Assembly: GCA_015487365.1 (NCBI GenBank)
Contig: WFPT01000075.1
Span: 1 to 15,113, forward strand
Direction of reading: 5' to 3'
Source of the DNA: Aquificaceae bacterium
Lineage (GTDB): Bacteria > Aquificota > Aquificia > Aquificales > Aquificaceae
DNA: 15,113 nt
The position numbers were made by a program, and so were the translations under genes. Below, in pieces: positions 14,400-15,113 of this stretch (position 1 is its first letter; every line of letters starts with the position of its first letter). The notes below the pieces were generated by a model that saw nothing but the letters and a program-made list of their open reading frames with translations, made no database searches and had not been told where the DNA came from.

Positions 14400-15113
14400 T
14401 TATATCAGTCCATAGACCCTCTCTTCACCAAACACATCCCTTGCGGTTAGCCTCCCCTCCTTTAAGTCCGGATGCTCTAAGAGGTAGTTTAAAAACTCCT
14501 CTACTTCCTTTGGTATTATAGGCTCTCCCCTGTAAATGTTAAAGGAAACGGCCCTTAGACCCGTTTCCTGCTTTAATATCTTTGCCAACTGACCGGAGTA
14601 GTTGGTTTCGGGTATTGCTACCCTTTGGCACTTTTTGGCAAAAAACTCTATCAGGTCCTTCCTTATGGGCCAGAGCATCTTCATATAGAGGGCATTAACC
14701 TTTACTCCCCTGCTCCTTAGCCTTTCTACGGCTTCCTTTGTTGCAGAAGCTGTAAGGCCCCAAGTAATTACTCCCAAGGTTGCCTCGTCGGAGACTATGT
14801 CAAACTCGTAAAACCTTTCCGCATCCTCTTTTAGGAGTTTTTGGAGTTTTTTCATCCTCTTTTCCATCTGTAAGGTCCTTATGTCGGGTCTGTTCCTTGG
14901 GTCCGAGTTTTCCTGGTGCTCTAAGCCCGTTATGGCGTGCACACCATCGGGAGTTCCCGGAATTCCAACAGGGGTTATTCCATCTTCGGTAAAGAGGGCA
15001 AACCTTAAAAATCTACCATTCCTTATAAACTTACCCTCCGGGTCATCTTCTTTTTTATAGACCCAACGGTTTTCAACCTTTATCTTACTTACATCCGGCC
15101 TCTTAAAGGCCTC
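14400..15113 (-). CDS. korA: 2-oxoacid:ferredoxin oxidoreductase alpha subunit, 5' part beyond window
   Basis: The frame is open to the window edge; 237 C-terminal residues are visible. Seen near the edge: DGITPVGIPGTPDGVHAITG, then GLEHQENS (visible residues 63-70), the conserved alpha-subunit region of 2-oxoacid oxidoreductases; later ITWGLTASATKEAVERL and VNALYMKMLWPI, the transketolase C-terminal-like domain; and a final NIYRGEPIIPKEVEEFL. These enzymes form 2-oxoglutarate or pyruvate from acyl-CoA, CO2 and reduced ferredoxin in the reductive TCA cycle, or run in reverse. The motif set fits KorA/ForA better than PorA, but the choice between 2-oxoglutarate and another 2-oxoacid is inference. 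The in-frame GTG at 14942 is internal, because homology continues upstream of it. The beta subunit is not in the window. Confidence 0.8.
   Translation of the reverse strand, partial: EAFKRPDVSKIKVENRWVYKKEDDPEGKFIRNGRFLRFALFTEDGITPVGIPGTPDGVHAITGLEHQENSDPRNRPDIRTLQMEKRMKKLQKLLKEDAERFYEFDIVSDEATLGVITWGLTASATKEAVERLRSRGVKVNALYMKMLWPIRKDLIEFFAKKCQRVAIPETNYSGQLAKILKQETGLRAVSFNIYRGEPIIPKEVEEFLNYLLEHPDLKEGRLTARDVFGEERVYGLI

Noticed and set aside
14940..14942. GTG as the start of the 2-oxoacid oxidoreductase subunit
   Set aside because: The same frame stays open to the window edge and encodes conserved alpha-subunit sequence (GIPGTPDG) upstream, so the gene is cut by the window.
1..15113. Archaeal origin, suggested by the STT3 and ArsA-like proteins
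   Set aside because: MreB, TrmFO, LptA-like protein, NuoG/NuoH and SoxYZ with Tat signal together indicate a Gram-negative bacterium.
1..15113. tRNA, rRNA, CRISPR array, insertion sequence or prophage
   Set aside because: Nearly every base is inside a supported gene; the two longer gaps (119 and 43 bases) show no cloverleaf, direct-repeat array, transposase or attachment-site pattern.

Overview
The window looks like chromosomal DNA of a thermophilic, chemolithoautotrophic, Gram-negative bacterium, most likely Aquificota (Aquificaceae-like). The argument is cumulative. SoxY and SoxZ point to thiosulfate/sulfur oxidation. Complex I subunits NuoG and NuoH and a 2-oxoacid:ferredoxin oxidoreductase alpha subunit (KorA-like, as in the reductive TCA cycle) fit autotrophy. 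LptA-like and MreB proteins indicate a rod-shaped cell with an outer membrane. By eye, arginine is written almost entirely with AGG/AGA, a bias typical of thermophiles, and gene packing is extreme. This is inferred from gene content only; no 16S or other taxonomic marker is present.

Layout: (A) 7335 down to 1, minus strand, nine tightly packed genes: soxY, soxZ, two tandem DUF302-like genes, nuoH, lptA-like, nuoG, an STT3/PglB-type oligosaccharyltransferase, and an ArsA/Get3-type ATPase cut by the window edge. (B) 7455-8594, plus strand: one unrecognised membrane-anchored protein divergent from soxY. (C) 10254 down to 8579, minus strand: mreB and a HAD hydrolase, joined by a 1-base overlap. 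(D) 10298-12058, plus strand: a dolichol/phytol-kinase-like CTP-dependent enzyme, a CoA-binding-domain protein and a NagD-like HAD phosphatase. (E) 15113 down to 12008, minus strand: korA-like (5' end outside the window), trmFO and an MscS-type channel.

There is almost no noncoding DNA. Only two gaps exceed 20 bases, both between divergent genes (7336-7454 and 10255-10297). Both convergent gene pairs overlap at their 3' ends (16 and 51 bases). No tRNA, rRNA, CRISPR array or insertion sequence was seen.

Cluster A mixes sulfur oxidation, electron entry to quinone, lipopolysaccharide transport and protein glycosylation in one apparent transcription unit. The least explained parts are the pair of two-cysteine DUF302-like proteins directly after soxYZ, the oligosaccharyltransferase with a CxxC around its first catalytic Asp, and the 379-residue protein divergent from soxY.
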